Assembly (NCBI GenBank): GCA_022710255.1
Contig: JAKLHG010000281.1
Coordinates: 1 to 5,676 of the forward strand
DNA length: 5,676 nt
From: Candidatus Hydrogenedentota bacterium
GTDB taxonomy: Bacteria > Hydrogenedentota > Hydrogenedentia > Hydrogenedentales > CAITNO01
Reading direction: 5' to 3'
The notes below the pieces were generated by a model that did no database searches, was not told the origin of the DNA, and saw only the letters and a program-made list of their open reading frames with translations. Positions 1 through 5,676 of the stretch are shown piece after piece; the first letter of the stretch is position 1, and each line of letters starts with the position of its first letter. Made by a program: the position numbers and the translations under genes.

Positions 1-93
1 GCGGGTTATACACCCCGTCAATGGATGGCGATTCTGGATTACCAGACCCGCTGGCTCGCGCAACAATCCCATAAAGCCCGCTGGGGCGAATAA
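1..93 (+). CDS. C-terminal fragment of an upstream gene, product unknown
   Basis: Frame 1 is open from the first base to a TAA at 91-93 and gives about 30 residues, including the stretch TPRQWMAILDYQTRW. The fragment is rich in Trp, Gln and Arg, and codon third positions look like those of the neighbouring genes, so it is probably the end of a real protein that starts outside the window. The piece is too short to assign to a family, and I do not recognise it. It ends 75 nt before the start of the ceramidase-like gene, so the two could belong to one transcription unit, although a weak promoter-like element lies between them. An accidental open frame of this length cannot be excluded. Confidence 0.5.
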   Translation, partial: AGYTPRQWMAILDYQTRWLAQQSHKARWGE

Positions 94-112
94 CAGGGGC
101 TTGTGCGAAAGA

Positions 113-143
113 TTGGCTGAAGCGGGGGGCAACACCGTATACT
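113..143 (+). promoter_or_regulatory. Weak sigma70-like promoter before the ceramidase-like gene
   Basis: A TATACT hexamer (138-143) matches the -10 consensus at five of six positions. A TTGGCT hexamer (113-118) matches the -35 box at four of six. The 19-bp spacer is longer than ideal. Transcription would start near 150, giving a very short leader just ahead of the ribosome binding site at 155-161. This is a pattern match only, and read-through from the upstream gene is the alternative. Confidence 0.28.
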
Positions 144-168
144 ACTATCCAATGAAAGGAGTTTCTCT

Positions 169-1635
169 ATGAAGATCAATGCTTTCAACACGGTATCCCG
201 TCGTTCGTTTCTGGCGTATTGCGGAGGTACGGCCGTTGCTGCAGCCATCACCATGCCGTCCGTCATGGCGCGGGGCGATGACGCTCCTTTCCGGGCCGGC
301 ATCGCCTGTGTGGATATTACTCCGGAATTGCCGGTTTCAATGGTCGGTGGATTCCGTGATCGGACGGCCACCGGCGTACACGACCCCCTTCATGCGCGTT
401 GCATTGTCCTGGATAATGGAGAAGCGCAATTGGCCTTGGTTATGGTGGACAACTGCCTGATACAGCGTCCGGTTTTCGAGGCCGCAAAGAAACGGATTCA
501 AGAAAAGACAGGGTTGTCGCCGGACCGGGTATTGGCTGCGGCGACCCATACCCACACGGGCGTGACTGTCACTTCCGTATTTCAAAGCGACCCGGTCCCG
601 GGATATGCCGATTTCCTGGCGGAACGTATCGCCGAGGCCGTAGACACCGCGGTTAAAGCGCTGGAACCCGCGCAAATCGCCTGGGGTTCCGGGGCCGTGC
701 CCGGGGAAGTATTCAACCGCCGCTGGTATATGAAAGACGGCACAATTCCTCCAAATCCCTTTGGTGCCACCACGGACAAGGTCCAGATGAATCCGCCCCG
801 CGCCAGTGAGAACCTTGTCGAGCCTTCCGGGCCCACGGACCCGACCGTCTCCATTCTTGCACTGCGAAGGCCGGATGGTACCCCGTTGGCGGTTCTGGCG
901 AACTATTCGCTCCATTATGTGGGCGATACGGAAGCCGCGGTGTTATCCGCGGATTATTACGGCTTTTTCGCCGACAAACTTGCCTCGCTGATGGCCCCCG
1001 CTGCGAGTGGAAAACCGTTCCTTGCCATGATGTCCAACGGCACAAGCGGCAATATCAACAATGTCAATTTCGGGGAGGCCGGTGTAGCCGGACCGCCCTA
1101 TTCAAGAATGAGTGCCGTGGCGGAGAGCGTGGCGAACGAAGTATTTCAGCGGTATCAGCAATTGGAATTTCAGGATACGGCCGTTCTTGCCTCGGCAATG
1201 CGTGAGATTACCCTGGGCGTCCGGAAGCCGGCTGGCGAAGATTTGGAACGCGCCCGTGCCATTGTGGCGGCGGCCGAAGGACCGGACATGAAAACTTCCG
1301 AAGAGGTGTTTGCCCGGGAAAGCATTTTGCTGGCGGACTTTCCTGATGCCGTTCCCGTTCCCTTGCAGGCGTTGCGCATCGGTGAATTGGGAATTGCCGC
1401 CATCCCCTGCGAGGTCTTTGTGGAAATCGGACTGGCCCTGCGGAACGAAAGTCCTTTCAAAAATACATTTACCATAGAACTCGCCAACGGGTATAACGGT
1501 TACTTGCCTACGGCGGAACATCATGCGTTGGGCGGGTATGAAACGTGGCGCGCGAGATCGAGTTACCTAGAAGTGGCCGCAGCCGAAAAGATACAGGAAA
1601 CGATGCAGGCACTGCTTGCCCAGGTTAAATCCTGA
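169..1635 (+). CDS. Tat-exported neutral/alkaline ceramidase-like metal hydrolase
   Basis: 488 residues. The N-terminus carries a twin-arginine signal, SRRSFL at residues 10-15, followed by an Ala/Gly-rich hydrophobic stretch (16-33) and a plausible cleavage site near VMA (32-34). The protein should therefore be folded in the cytoplasm and exported. Cys18 is not in a proper lipobox. The mature part resembles the catalytic domain of neutral ceramidases (amide hydrolysis of N-acyl-sphingosine, zinc-dependent): an FRAGIACVDITP opening (41-52), ATHTHTG (125-131), SLHYVGD (247-253), PCEVF (413-417) and a GYNGYLPTAE block (441-450). By analogy with Pseudomonas ceramidase, the zinc ligands would come from the THTH histidines (127/129), His249, Glu415 and a Tyr at 442 or 445. 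At 488 residues it is shorter than typical ceramidases and lacks room for their C-terminal Ig-like domain, so ceramide may not be the substrate. AAAGGAG (155-161), 7 nt before the ATG, supports the start. Family assignment is fairly sure; substrate unknown. Confidence 0.88.
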   Translation: MKINAFNTVSRRSFLAYCGGTAVAAAITMPSVMARGDDAPFRAGIACVDITPELPVSMVGGFRDRTATGVHDPLHARCIVLDNGEAQLALVMVDNCLIQRPVFEAAKKRIQEKTGLSPDRVLAAATHTHTGVTVTSVFQSDPVPGYADFLAERIAEAVDTAVKALEPAQIAWGSGAVPGEVFNRRWYMKDGTIPPNPFGATTDKVQMNPPRASENLVEPSGPTDPTVSILALRRPDGTPLAVLANYSLHYVGDTEAAVLSADYYGFFADKLASLMAPAASGKPFLAMMSNGTSGNINNVNFGEAGVAGPPYSRMSAVAESVANEVFQRYQQLEFQDTAVLASAMREITLGVRKPAGEDLERARAIVAAAEGPDMKTSEEVFARESILLADFPDAVPVPLQALRIGELGIAAIPCEVFVEIGLALRNESPFKNTFTIELANGYNGYLPTAEHHALGGYETWRARSSYLEVAAAEKIQETMQALLAQVKS

Positions 1636-1794
1636 ACCGGCGCGAGAAGGTCGGAATCCGCGTGTGCGCATCGCGGTCGAAAGGGGTGGATGAACCTCCT
1701 GTTTTGCCTCGGGACAAGTAATCATTCGATCTTATCCCCGCATAAAACGAACGGAAGCACCTTGTAAAACAAACAGAATCTGGAGCGATACGTC

Positions 1795-2565
1795 ATGAGT
1801 GAGTTGGGAAAAGCCACGCGGCTGAACCGTATTCTTGCATTTCGGAAGCGGCGGGTTCTCACCGTGGCCGTGGACCATATGATTAATTATCCCCTCGGAT
1901 TTCCAGGGGGACTGCGGCACATGGGACCCACCCTTGAAAAAATCGTTGAAGGCGAAGCGGACGCGCTGACCATGAACAAGGGTATCGCCATGCGGTATAT
2001 GCCGCCCTACGCCGGAGCGATTCCGCTAATCATCCAGAGCATGGCCCTGCGCCCCGGCGAACCCGATTTTGCCGATACCGCTACAGTGGAAGAGGTGTTG
2101 GGCCTGGGGGCGGATGCCATCGCCGTCGCCATGTTCGTCTACTGCAAGGAAGAAATACGGTATATACGCCACCTATCTGAAGTGGTCAGGCAGGCTTCTC
2201 TTTATGGCCTGCCGGTGATCCCGCATATCTATCCGCTCGCCGGAGGTGATGAACGCCATACGGTGCTTCATGACCCGGAACATATTTTTTATGCCGCTCG
2301 TGTCGGCATGGAAATGGGCGCGGATATCATCAAAGTGCCGTATACGGGGGACGTCGCTTCCTTCAGGGATATAGTCGGGGCCTTTTCCGCGCCGGTCGTG
2401 GCTGCGGGGGGGCCTCGTTGCGCCACGCTGGATGATGCGGAGAACATGGCCTGTGCCATCGGGAAGACCGGCGCCGCCGGCGCCACCGTAGGACGCAATG
2501 TCTGGGAATTTGAAGATATCCCCCAGGCCATCCGGACGTTGAAACGTGCGATCAATGAAGGATAG
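1795..2565 (+). CDS. Class I (Schiff-base) aldolase, DhnA/LsrF/archaeal FBP aldolase family
   Basis: 256 residues, the normal length for this single-domain TIM-barrel family, which forms or cleaves C-C bonds of phosphorylated sugars through a lysine Schiff base. Visible landmarks: VDHMINYP (26-33), corresponding to the family's D-H-G motif, with Asp27 and His28; NKG (61-63) on an inner strand; PHIYP (143-147), with Tyr146 as the likely acid/base; ADIIKVPYTGD (176-186), with Lys180 as the Schiff-base lysine; AAGGPR (203-208) and VGRNVWE (232-238), the usual phosphate-binding loops. The family includes fructose-1,6-bisphosphate aldolase, the shikimate-route enzyme ADH synthase and the AI-2 enzyme LsrF. 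The sequence alone does not separate these. The Met-Ile-Asn in place of the more common Gly after DH, and the Gly/Pro-rich segment after it, hint at a divergent subgroup. GGAG at 1782-1785, 9 nt before the ATG, supports the start. It lies 159 nt after the hydrolase gene and 82 nt before the dehydrogenase. The catalytic set is complete, so it is probably active. Confidence 0.87.
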   Translation: MSELGKATRLNRILAFRKRRVLTVAVDHMINYPLGFPGGLRHMGPTLEKIVEGEADALTMNKGIAMRYMPPYAGAIPLIIQSMALRPGEPDFADTATVEEVLGLGADAIAVAMFVYCKEEIRYIRHLSEVVRQASLYGLPVIPHIYPLAGGDERHTVLHDPEHIFYAARVGMEMGADIIKVPYTGDVASFRDIVGAFSAPVVAAGGPRCATLDDAENMACAIGKTGAAGATVGRNVWEFEDIPQAIRTLKRAINEG

Positions 2566-2593
2566 ACGGAAGAGCATCGGAGAGAATTAGCTG

Positions 2594-2618
2594 CATCACC
2601 CATGGTGATGGCGTTTTT
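2594..2618 (+). terminator. Terminator-like hairpin with T-run between aldolase and dehydrogenase genes
   Basis: CATCACC (2594-2600) and GGTGATG (2604-2610) form a perfect 7-bp stem around a CAT loop. Three bases later comes TTTTT (2614-2618), then AATTTT. This is the layout of an intrinsic terminator, though the stem is only moderately GC-rich and the T-run is not immediately adjacent. It starts 29 nt after the aldolase stop and ends 29 nt before the dehydrogenase ATG. It could end the aldolase transcript, or act as a partial terminator or attenuator that lowers dehydrogenase expression. No separate promoter is obvious downstream of it. Confidence 0.5.
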
Positions 2619-2631
2619 AATTTTCTATGTC

Positions 2632-2637
2632 AGGGAG
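2632..2637 (+). promoter_or_regulatory. Ribosome binding site deciding the dehydrogenase start
   Basis: AGGGAG lies 10 nt before the ATG at 2648. It lies downstream of the earlier in-frame ATG at 2627, which has only the hairpin T-run upstream and no Shine-Dalgarno match. The site therefore favours 2648 as the true start. Confidence 0.6.
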
Positions 2638-2647
2638 AGATGACAAC

Positions 2648-3568
2648 ATGACAGTAACAGTAGCCATAGGTCCTTCCAGTTTCGCTGAAGAAAATGATGC
2701 GCCCCGCCGGTTGTTGGAAGCTGCGGGCATTACCATCAAGGACAACCCCTATGGCCGGCGCCTTACGGAAGCGGAGGTCATCACGCATCTGCAGGGGTGT
2801 GATGGCTTGATTGCAGGTCTCGAACCATTGAACCGTACGGTTATAGCATTGGCCTCACCGCGCCTCAAAGCCATTGCGCGCGTCGGCATCGGCGTCGCCA
2901 ATGTGGACTTCGAAGCTGCCGCCCAGTATAACGTGAAGGTCTCAAGCACCCCGGAAGGGCCCATCGACGCTGTGGCGGAGATGACGGTTTCCGCCTTGCT
3001 GGCAATCAACCGCCGTCTGTTTTCAACCAGTGAAGCCCTGCGCCAGGGCAAGTGGAAAAAGGAAATCGGCGCCGGGCTCAAGGGTGCGCAGGTTTTGCTT
3101 ATCGGCTATGGCCGCATCGGTCGGCGCACGGCGGAACTGCTTGCCGCATTCGGCGCAGAAATCCTGGTGTGCGACCCGTATATCAATGCGTCAAGCCTCA
3201 AAAACGGAGAGAAATGGGTCTCCATGGAAGAGGGACTTCGTGAAGCCGATGCTATTTCGTTGCATGCCGCAGGAGAATCCTGCATTCTTGGTGCGCCGGA
3301 GTTTTTGCGAATGAAGCATGGGGTGACGCTCCTCAATTCCGCACGGGGCAACCTGGTTGATGAGAAAGCCTTGTTGCACGCCCTGGATACCGGTATTGTG
3401 GGGCAGGTCTGGTTTGACGCGCTGTGGCAGGAACCGTACACCGGGCCGTTAACCCAGTATCCTCAGGCACTTTTAACGCCGCATATTGCCACCTATACCC
3501 GGCAATGCCGGCTCGAAATGGAAAGCGCTGCCGCGTGCAATCTTCTGCGCGATTTGGGTATCGGCTGA
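2648..3568 (+). CDS. NAD-dependent D-2-hydroxyacid dehydrogenase (phosphoglycerate dehydrogenase-like)
   Basis: 306 residues from the chosen start. The family reversibly reduces 2-keto acids to D-2-hydroxy acids with NAD(P)H in the cytoplasm. The N- and C-terminal parts form the substrate-binding domain, with RVGIGVANVD at 78-87 matching the family's R-x-G-x-G-x-x-N-x-D pattern. The central Rossmann domain has GYGRIG (153-158) and Asp176 at the end of the second strand, favouring NAD over NADP. The catalytic triad is intact: Arg233 in SARG, Glu262 in QEPY and His279 in TPHIA. The usual Pro of the L-H-x-P loop is replaced (LHAAGE, 205-210), which may change cofactor or substrate fit. There is no C-terminal ACT regulatory domain, so it is a short form. 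An in-frame ATG at 2627 would add seven residues but lacks a ribosome binding site. The substrate is not determined; phosphoglycerate, hydroxypyruvate/glyoxylate or a product linked to the neighbouring aldolase are all possible. Confidence 0.88.
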   Translation: MTVTVAIGPSSFAEENDAPRRLLEAAGITIKDNPYGRRLTEAEVITHLQGCDGLIAGLEPLNRTVIALASPRLKAIARVGIGVANVDFEAAAQYNVKVSSTPEGPIDAVAEMTVSALLAINRRLFSTSEALRQGKWKKEIGAGLKGAQVLLIGYGRIGRRTAELLAAFGAEILVCDPYINASSLKNGEKWVSMEEGLREADAISLHAAGESCILGAPEFLRMKHGVTLLNSARGNLVDEKALLHALDTGIVGQVWFDALWQEPYTGPLTQYPQALLTPHIATYTRQCRLEMESAAACNLLRDLGIG

Positions 3569-3618
3569 GTATCGCGAAACACGATGATGCGAAAGGGAGC
3601 GGAAAGCCTTGCCCGAGG

Positions 3619-5508
3619 TCAGGCGGTTTCCAACGCCCATTCAAGTCCCAGTTCCATGAGTTTTCCAGGAGTGGGATTGCCTGAACGCGTATCCCATCCC
3701 ATGACCGCATAATAGTCGCGAAGCATTTTGGGGAAAACCACCCGGTCTACGCTCAGTCCTTTTGAAGGGCCGTCGGGGATGGGTTCATACAGGCGCTCGG
3801 GCAGGATATCATCCTGGGCGGTGAACCCGCGACGGGCGTTAATCTGACGCATCATGGTTGTCTTCCGTTCTCCCGCCTTCAGCAATTCCCAGAACGTGCA
3901 GTCCCAGCCTGTCGCATTCCGGACCAGTTCCACCAGTTCATGATAGGTGAACAGATTGCCTGGACCCCAGCAGAACATGCATAGCGTCAATGTGTCAAGC
4001 AGGCTGTAAAGGTGCTGACTGTAGGCTGTCATGCGGACTTTCGGCAGGTCCATGGACGCCCGGGTGGGCTGGCCGATGACGCCCAGGCTTTTAAGAAGTT
4101 CTCCGCCTACGGCGAGCCAGTCATGCTCGCAGGACATGTGGTCACCGCCGATGGGCACGGCGGCGTACATGAGCGCCTGGGTCGGTTTGAACTGGGCCAT
4201 ATGCGCGGGCAGGCCCTGCCCCTTGCAATGGATGGCGAAAGGCGCGGTTTCCGGACCGAAGTGCGCTATCGCGGCTTGGAACCCCTCGGCAAGCACCGCG
4301 CCGGGGCCTTCACGGCGTCCCACCCGTTCGATCAGCCAGAACAAATCTTCCGGCTGGCCGAACCGAAGCGTCTTTCCCTCCATTTGGCTTGGGGTGAGAC
4401 AACCCTGCTCCATGGATTCAAAAACATAGGCGGCCAAAGCGCCCATGGTGATGGTATCCATGCCGTATTCGTTGCATAGTTCGTTGGCCCGGGCCACGGC
4501 GGTAATCTCCACAATATCGAGGTTTGTGCCCAGAGTGCTCAAGGTCTCAAACTCCGGTCCGCCCAAGGCATCGGAAACCGGATAGGGGGCATCCGCCTTC
4601 ATTTTTTTGCGGCAACCGATGGCGCACCCGTAGCAGGTCGTAAAACCCGCTCCCAGTGTTTCGTCATAAGTGTCTCCAGCCAGTTTCATGTGTTCGGGAT
4701 GGAATCCGGTGCGGTAATTATAAGAAGCCATATTGCCGCATCCGGATTGGAAGCCTACAATTCCCGGGGTACCATGAGCTTTTAATGTCGTGGGAAACTC
4801 AGCGGTTTTCAGCCGCTCCACACCCAACGAAGCAAGCCGTTTAAGTCCTTCCGGGTCGGCGAAGGCCACTTTATCCGTATTTCTTGCGCGTACTACAATG
4901 GCGCGGAGGTTCTTGCTGCCCATTACCGCACCCATGCCCGTCCGGCCGACGGCGTCATTCCGGTCTGAAAGCAAGCAAGCAAACCGGACCTGTCTCTCGC
5001 CTGCCGGCCCGCATTGGAGGATACTGAGACTCCAACCTTTTTCGGTGTGCTTTTGCTCAAGAAGTGTGCATACCTCGCTGACCGGGCGTTCCGCAAGATG
5101 CTGCGCATCGGTTATAGTGACCTTGTCCGGCTCCACCACTAAATAGGACAGGCGGTCCGCCCGACCGGTGACGACAATCGCGTCATATCCGGCCCGTTTA
5201 ATAAGGGGACCAGTCTTTCCGCCTGCCTGTCCTTCACCGACAGCGCCCGTAAGAGGCGACAAGGATACAGCGCTGCATCTGCTGACCCCCGATATGGCGG
5301 CGCCCGTGGTTATACTGGGGGCAATGGTAAGGATATTCGCGGGATCAAGCGGGTCAAGGCCGGGAACCGTCTCGGTGAGTAAAAAATAGGCGCCCAAGGC
5401 ACCGCCGCCCATATAGGTCCGGTAGAAATCTTCCGGCATCTCCTGCCGTTTGATTTCTCCGGTGGAGAGGTCTACCCGTAAAATAACGCCTGTAAATCCG
5501 TTTGGCAT
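3619..5508 (-). CDS. Aldehyde:ferredoxin oxidoreductase family protein (tungsten/molybdenum bis-pterin enzyme)
   Basis: 629 residues, normal for the family. Members oxidise aldehydes to carboxylic acids and pass electrons to ferredoxin through one [4Fe-4S] cluster; some relatives act on other substrates. The start MPNGFTGVILRVDL is typical of the N-terminal domain. Next come the Gly-rich pterin-binding region with GEGQAGGKTGPLIKRAGYDA (residues 91-110) and RTGMGAVMGSKNLRA (189-203). The cluster ligands are Cys292, Cys295 and Cys299 (C-x2-C-x3-C), with the fourth at Cys510 in DTLTLC, a variant of the family's D-x-x-G-L-C with Thr for Gly. A further Cys513 makes a CMFC pair. GGPEFETL (316-323) and GGDH (454-457, His457) match the regions supplying catalytic Glu and His near the metal in Pyrococcus AOR. 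The protein is cytoplasmic with no signal peptide. The ATG at 5508 (10 nt after GGAG) fits the family start; the ATG at 5514 is nearly as good. It converges on the dehydrogenase gene with 50 nt between stops. No ferredoxin or cofactor gene is nearby. Substrate unknown. Confidence 0.92.
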   Translation of the reverse strand: MPNGFTGVILRVDLSTGEIKRQEMPEDFYRTYMGGGALGAYFLLTETVPGLDPLDPANILTIAPSITTGAAISGVSRCSAVSLSPLTGAVGEGQAGGKTGPLIKRAGYDAIVVTGRADRLSYLVVEPDKVTITDAQHLAERPVSEVCTLLEQKHTEKGWSLSILQCGPAGERQVRFACLLSDRNDAVGRTGMGAVMGSKNLRAIVVRARNTDKVAFADPEGLKRLASLGVERLKTAEFPTTLKAHGTPGIVGFQSGCGNMASYNYRTGFHPEHMKLAGDTYDETLGAGFTTCYGCAIGCRKKMKADAPYPVSDALGGPEFETLSTLGTNLDIVEITAVARANELCNEYGMDTITMGALAAYVFESMEQGCLTPSQMEGKTLRFGQPEDLFWLIERVGRREGPGAVLAEGFQAAIAHFGPETAPFAIHCKGQGLPAHMAQFKPTQALMYAAVPIGGDHMSCEHDWLAVGGELLKSLGVIGQPTRASMDLPKVRMTAYSQHLYSLLDTLTLCMFCWGPGNLFTYHELVELVRNATGWDCTFWELLKAGERKTTMMRQINARRGFTAQDDILPERLYEPIPDGPSKGLSVDRVVFPKMLRDYYAVMGWDTRSGNPTPGKLMELGLEWALETA

Positions 5509-5518
5509 TAGCATGTAT

Positions 5519-5522
5519 CTCC
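5519..5522 (-). promoter_or_regulatory. Ribosome binding site of the AOR-family gene
   Basis: On the - strand TTTTGGAGATAC precedes two in-frame ATGs. GGAG is 4 nt from the ATG at 5514 and 10 nt from the ATG at 5508. The longer spacing resembles that of the aldolase and dehydrogenase genes (9 and 10 nt). The site rules against the upstream in-frame ATG at 5613, whose extra 35 residues look unlike the family and which has no Shine-Dalgarno sequence. Confidence 0.6.
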
Positions 5523-5566
5523 AAAAGTTATTGATGAATTCTTCTAAACGGCTTGAGTATGCGCAC

Positions 5567-5595
5567 ATTATACGTAGGAAGGGTCGGAAAAACAA
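5567..5595 (-). promoter_or_regulatory. Sigma70-type promoter of the AOR-family gene
   Basis: On the - strand a perfect TATAAT -10 box (5572-5567) is preceded, 17 bp upstream, by TTGTTT (5595-5590), which keeps the TTG of the -35 consensus. Transcription would start near 5560, giving a leader of about 50 nt that contains the ribosome binding site. The -35 half lies about 12 nt from the edge of the tandem repeat. The strong -10 with correct spacing makes this the best promoter candidate in the window. Confidence 0.5.
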
Positions 5596-5606
5596 ACATC
5601 CGAGCT

Positions 5607-5676
5607 GACTCATTAAAAATCTACTCGAACGTCTATCGTTGACTCATCCACAAAATCTACTCGAACGCCTATCGTC
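5607..5676. repeat. Tandem direct repeat, ~36-bp unit, two copies, open at window end
   Basis: Copy 1 (5607-5640, 34 nt) and copy 2 (5641-5676, 36 nt) both begin GACTCAT. They share a core of AAAATCTACTCGAACG, then T or C, then CTATCGT, then T or C. They differ by a TA versus CCAC segment after GACTCAT and by two T/C changes. Copy 2 runs to the last base, so the array may have more units outside. No copy is seen on the AOR side of 5607, so this is the edge of the array. With direct abutment and no unique spacers it is not CRISPR. It is either an intergenic minisatellite or the 3' end of a repeat-containing gene on the - strand. Confidence 0.8.
5613..5675 (-). CDS. Possible C-terminal end of a repeat protein encoded on the - strand
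   Basis: On the - strand the repeat tract has one frame open from the window edge to a TAA at 5615-5613. It encodes 20 residues in which TIGVRVDF and TIDVRVDF occur 12 residues apart, linked by VDES. A 36-bp unit equals 12 codons, so extra copies would stay in frame and give an acidic, beta-prone 12-residue repeat. The stop arises where the last copy diverges and is 2 nt shorter. The alternative is a noncoding minisatellite whose period happens to be a multiple of three; 20 residues are too few to decide. Confidence 0.25.
   Translation of the reverse strand, partial: TIGVRVDFVDESTIDVRVDF

Noticed and set aside
337..915. 192-residue open frame on the - strand inside the ceramidase-like gene
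   Set aside because: It lies wholly antisense to a gene with clear family motifs, has no recognisable domain, and Arg/Gly-rich composition typical of antisense frames in GC-rich DNA.
1658..1676. Hairpin CCGCG/CGCGG after the ceramidase-like gene as a terminator
   Set aside because: Only a 5-bp stem with a 9-nt loop and no following T-run; not enough to call.
1636..1794. Promoter, riboswitch or small gene in the gap before the aldolase
   Set aside because: Only the GGAG ribosome binding site is convincing; hexamers such as TTGCCT (1704) and CATAAA (1741) do not pair at a suitable spacing, and no structured RNA or ORF was recognised.
2599..2611. CCCATGGTGATGG also occurring near 4442 inside the AOR gene, as a dispersed repeat
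   Set aside because: Only 13 bases are shared and the flanks differ; the second copy is ordinary coding sequence, so coincidence is the simpler reading.
3601..3630. GGAAA...TTTCC inverted repeat between the convergent genes as a shared terminator
   Set aside because: The pairing is short and interrupted, the loop is long, it overlaps the AOR coding end, and there is no T-run.
4012..4479. 155-residue open frame on the + strand inside the AOR gene
   Set aside because: It is antisense to conserved AOR sequence, has no ribosome binding site or family motif, and is best explained as a shadow of codon bias.
5509..5613. Upstream extension of the AOR gene to the ATG at 5613, which overlaps a TAA as TAATG and might suggest translational coupling
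   Set aside because: The extra 35 residues do not resemble AOR N-termini, no Shine-Dalgarno sequence precedes 5613, and a good promoter and ribosome binding site lie downstream of it.
5607..5676. CRISPR array edge
   Set aside because: The two units abut directly with no unique spacer between them, and no cas gene is present.

Overview
This 5.7-kb stretch is a densely coded, moderately GC-rich bacterial chromosome segment with four complete genes. Three lie on the + strand and one converges on them from the - strand. There is also the tail of a gene at the left edge and an open-ended tandem repeat at the right edge. No rRNA, tRNA, CRISPR array, transposase or phage gene was seen. A Tat-exported ceramidase-like hydrolase beside a tungsten/molybdenum aldehyde:ferredoxin oxidoreductase (AOR) homologue suggests an anaerobic or facultative Gram-negative bacterium. 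The PVC superphylum or Hydrogenedentota-like lineages are possible, but this assignment is inference from gene content only.

Layout, left to right. Positions 1-93 are a probable C-terminal fragment of an upstream + strand gene. Positions 169-1635 encode an exported neutral/alkaline ceramidase-like metal hydrolase with a clear twin-arginine signal. After a 159-nt gap, 1795-2565 encode a class I (Schiff-base) aldolase of the DhnA/LsrF/archaeal FBP-aldolase type. An 82-nt gap follows, holding a terminator-like hairpin with a T-run. Then 2648-3568 encode an NAD-dependent D-2-hydroxyacid dehydrogenase. The AOR-family gene (5508-3619, - strand) converges on it, leaving only 50 nt between the stop codons. 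The AOR gene has its own recognisable promoter and ribosome binding site. The right edge carries two copies of a ~36-bp direct repeat that may continue outside the window.

How the genes may work together (inference). The aldolase and dehydrogenase are adjacent, same-strand and both act on small carbonyl/hydroxy-acid metabolites, so they may share a catabolic or biosynthetic route. The hairpin between them suggests they are not simply co-expressed. The AOR could oxidise an aldehyde to an acid with ferredoxin as acceptor, for instance an aldehyde released by an aldolase, but nothing in the sequence fixes its substrate. The exported hydrolase acts in a different compartment and is probably functionally separate. 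No dedicated ferredoxin, pterin-cofactor or tungstate-transport gene is present. No clearly new system is visible; the features most worth checking are the repeat tract beside the AOR promoter and the unassigned aldolase/dehydrogenase/AOR grouping.
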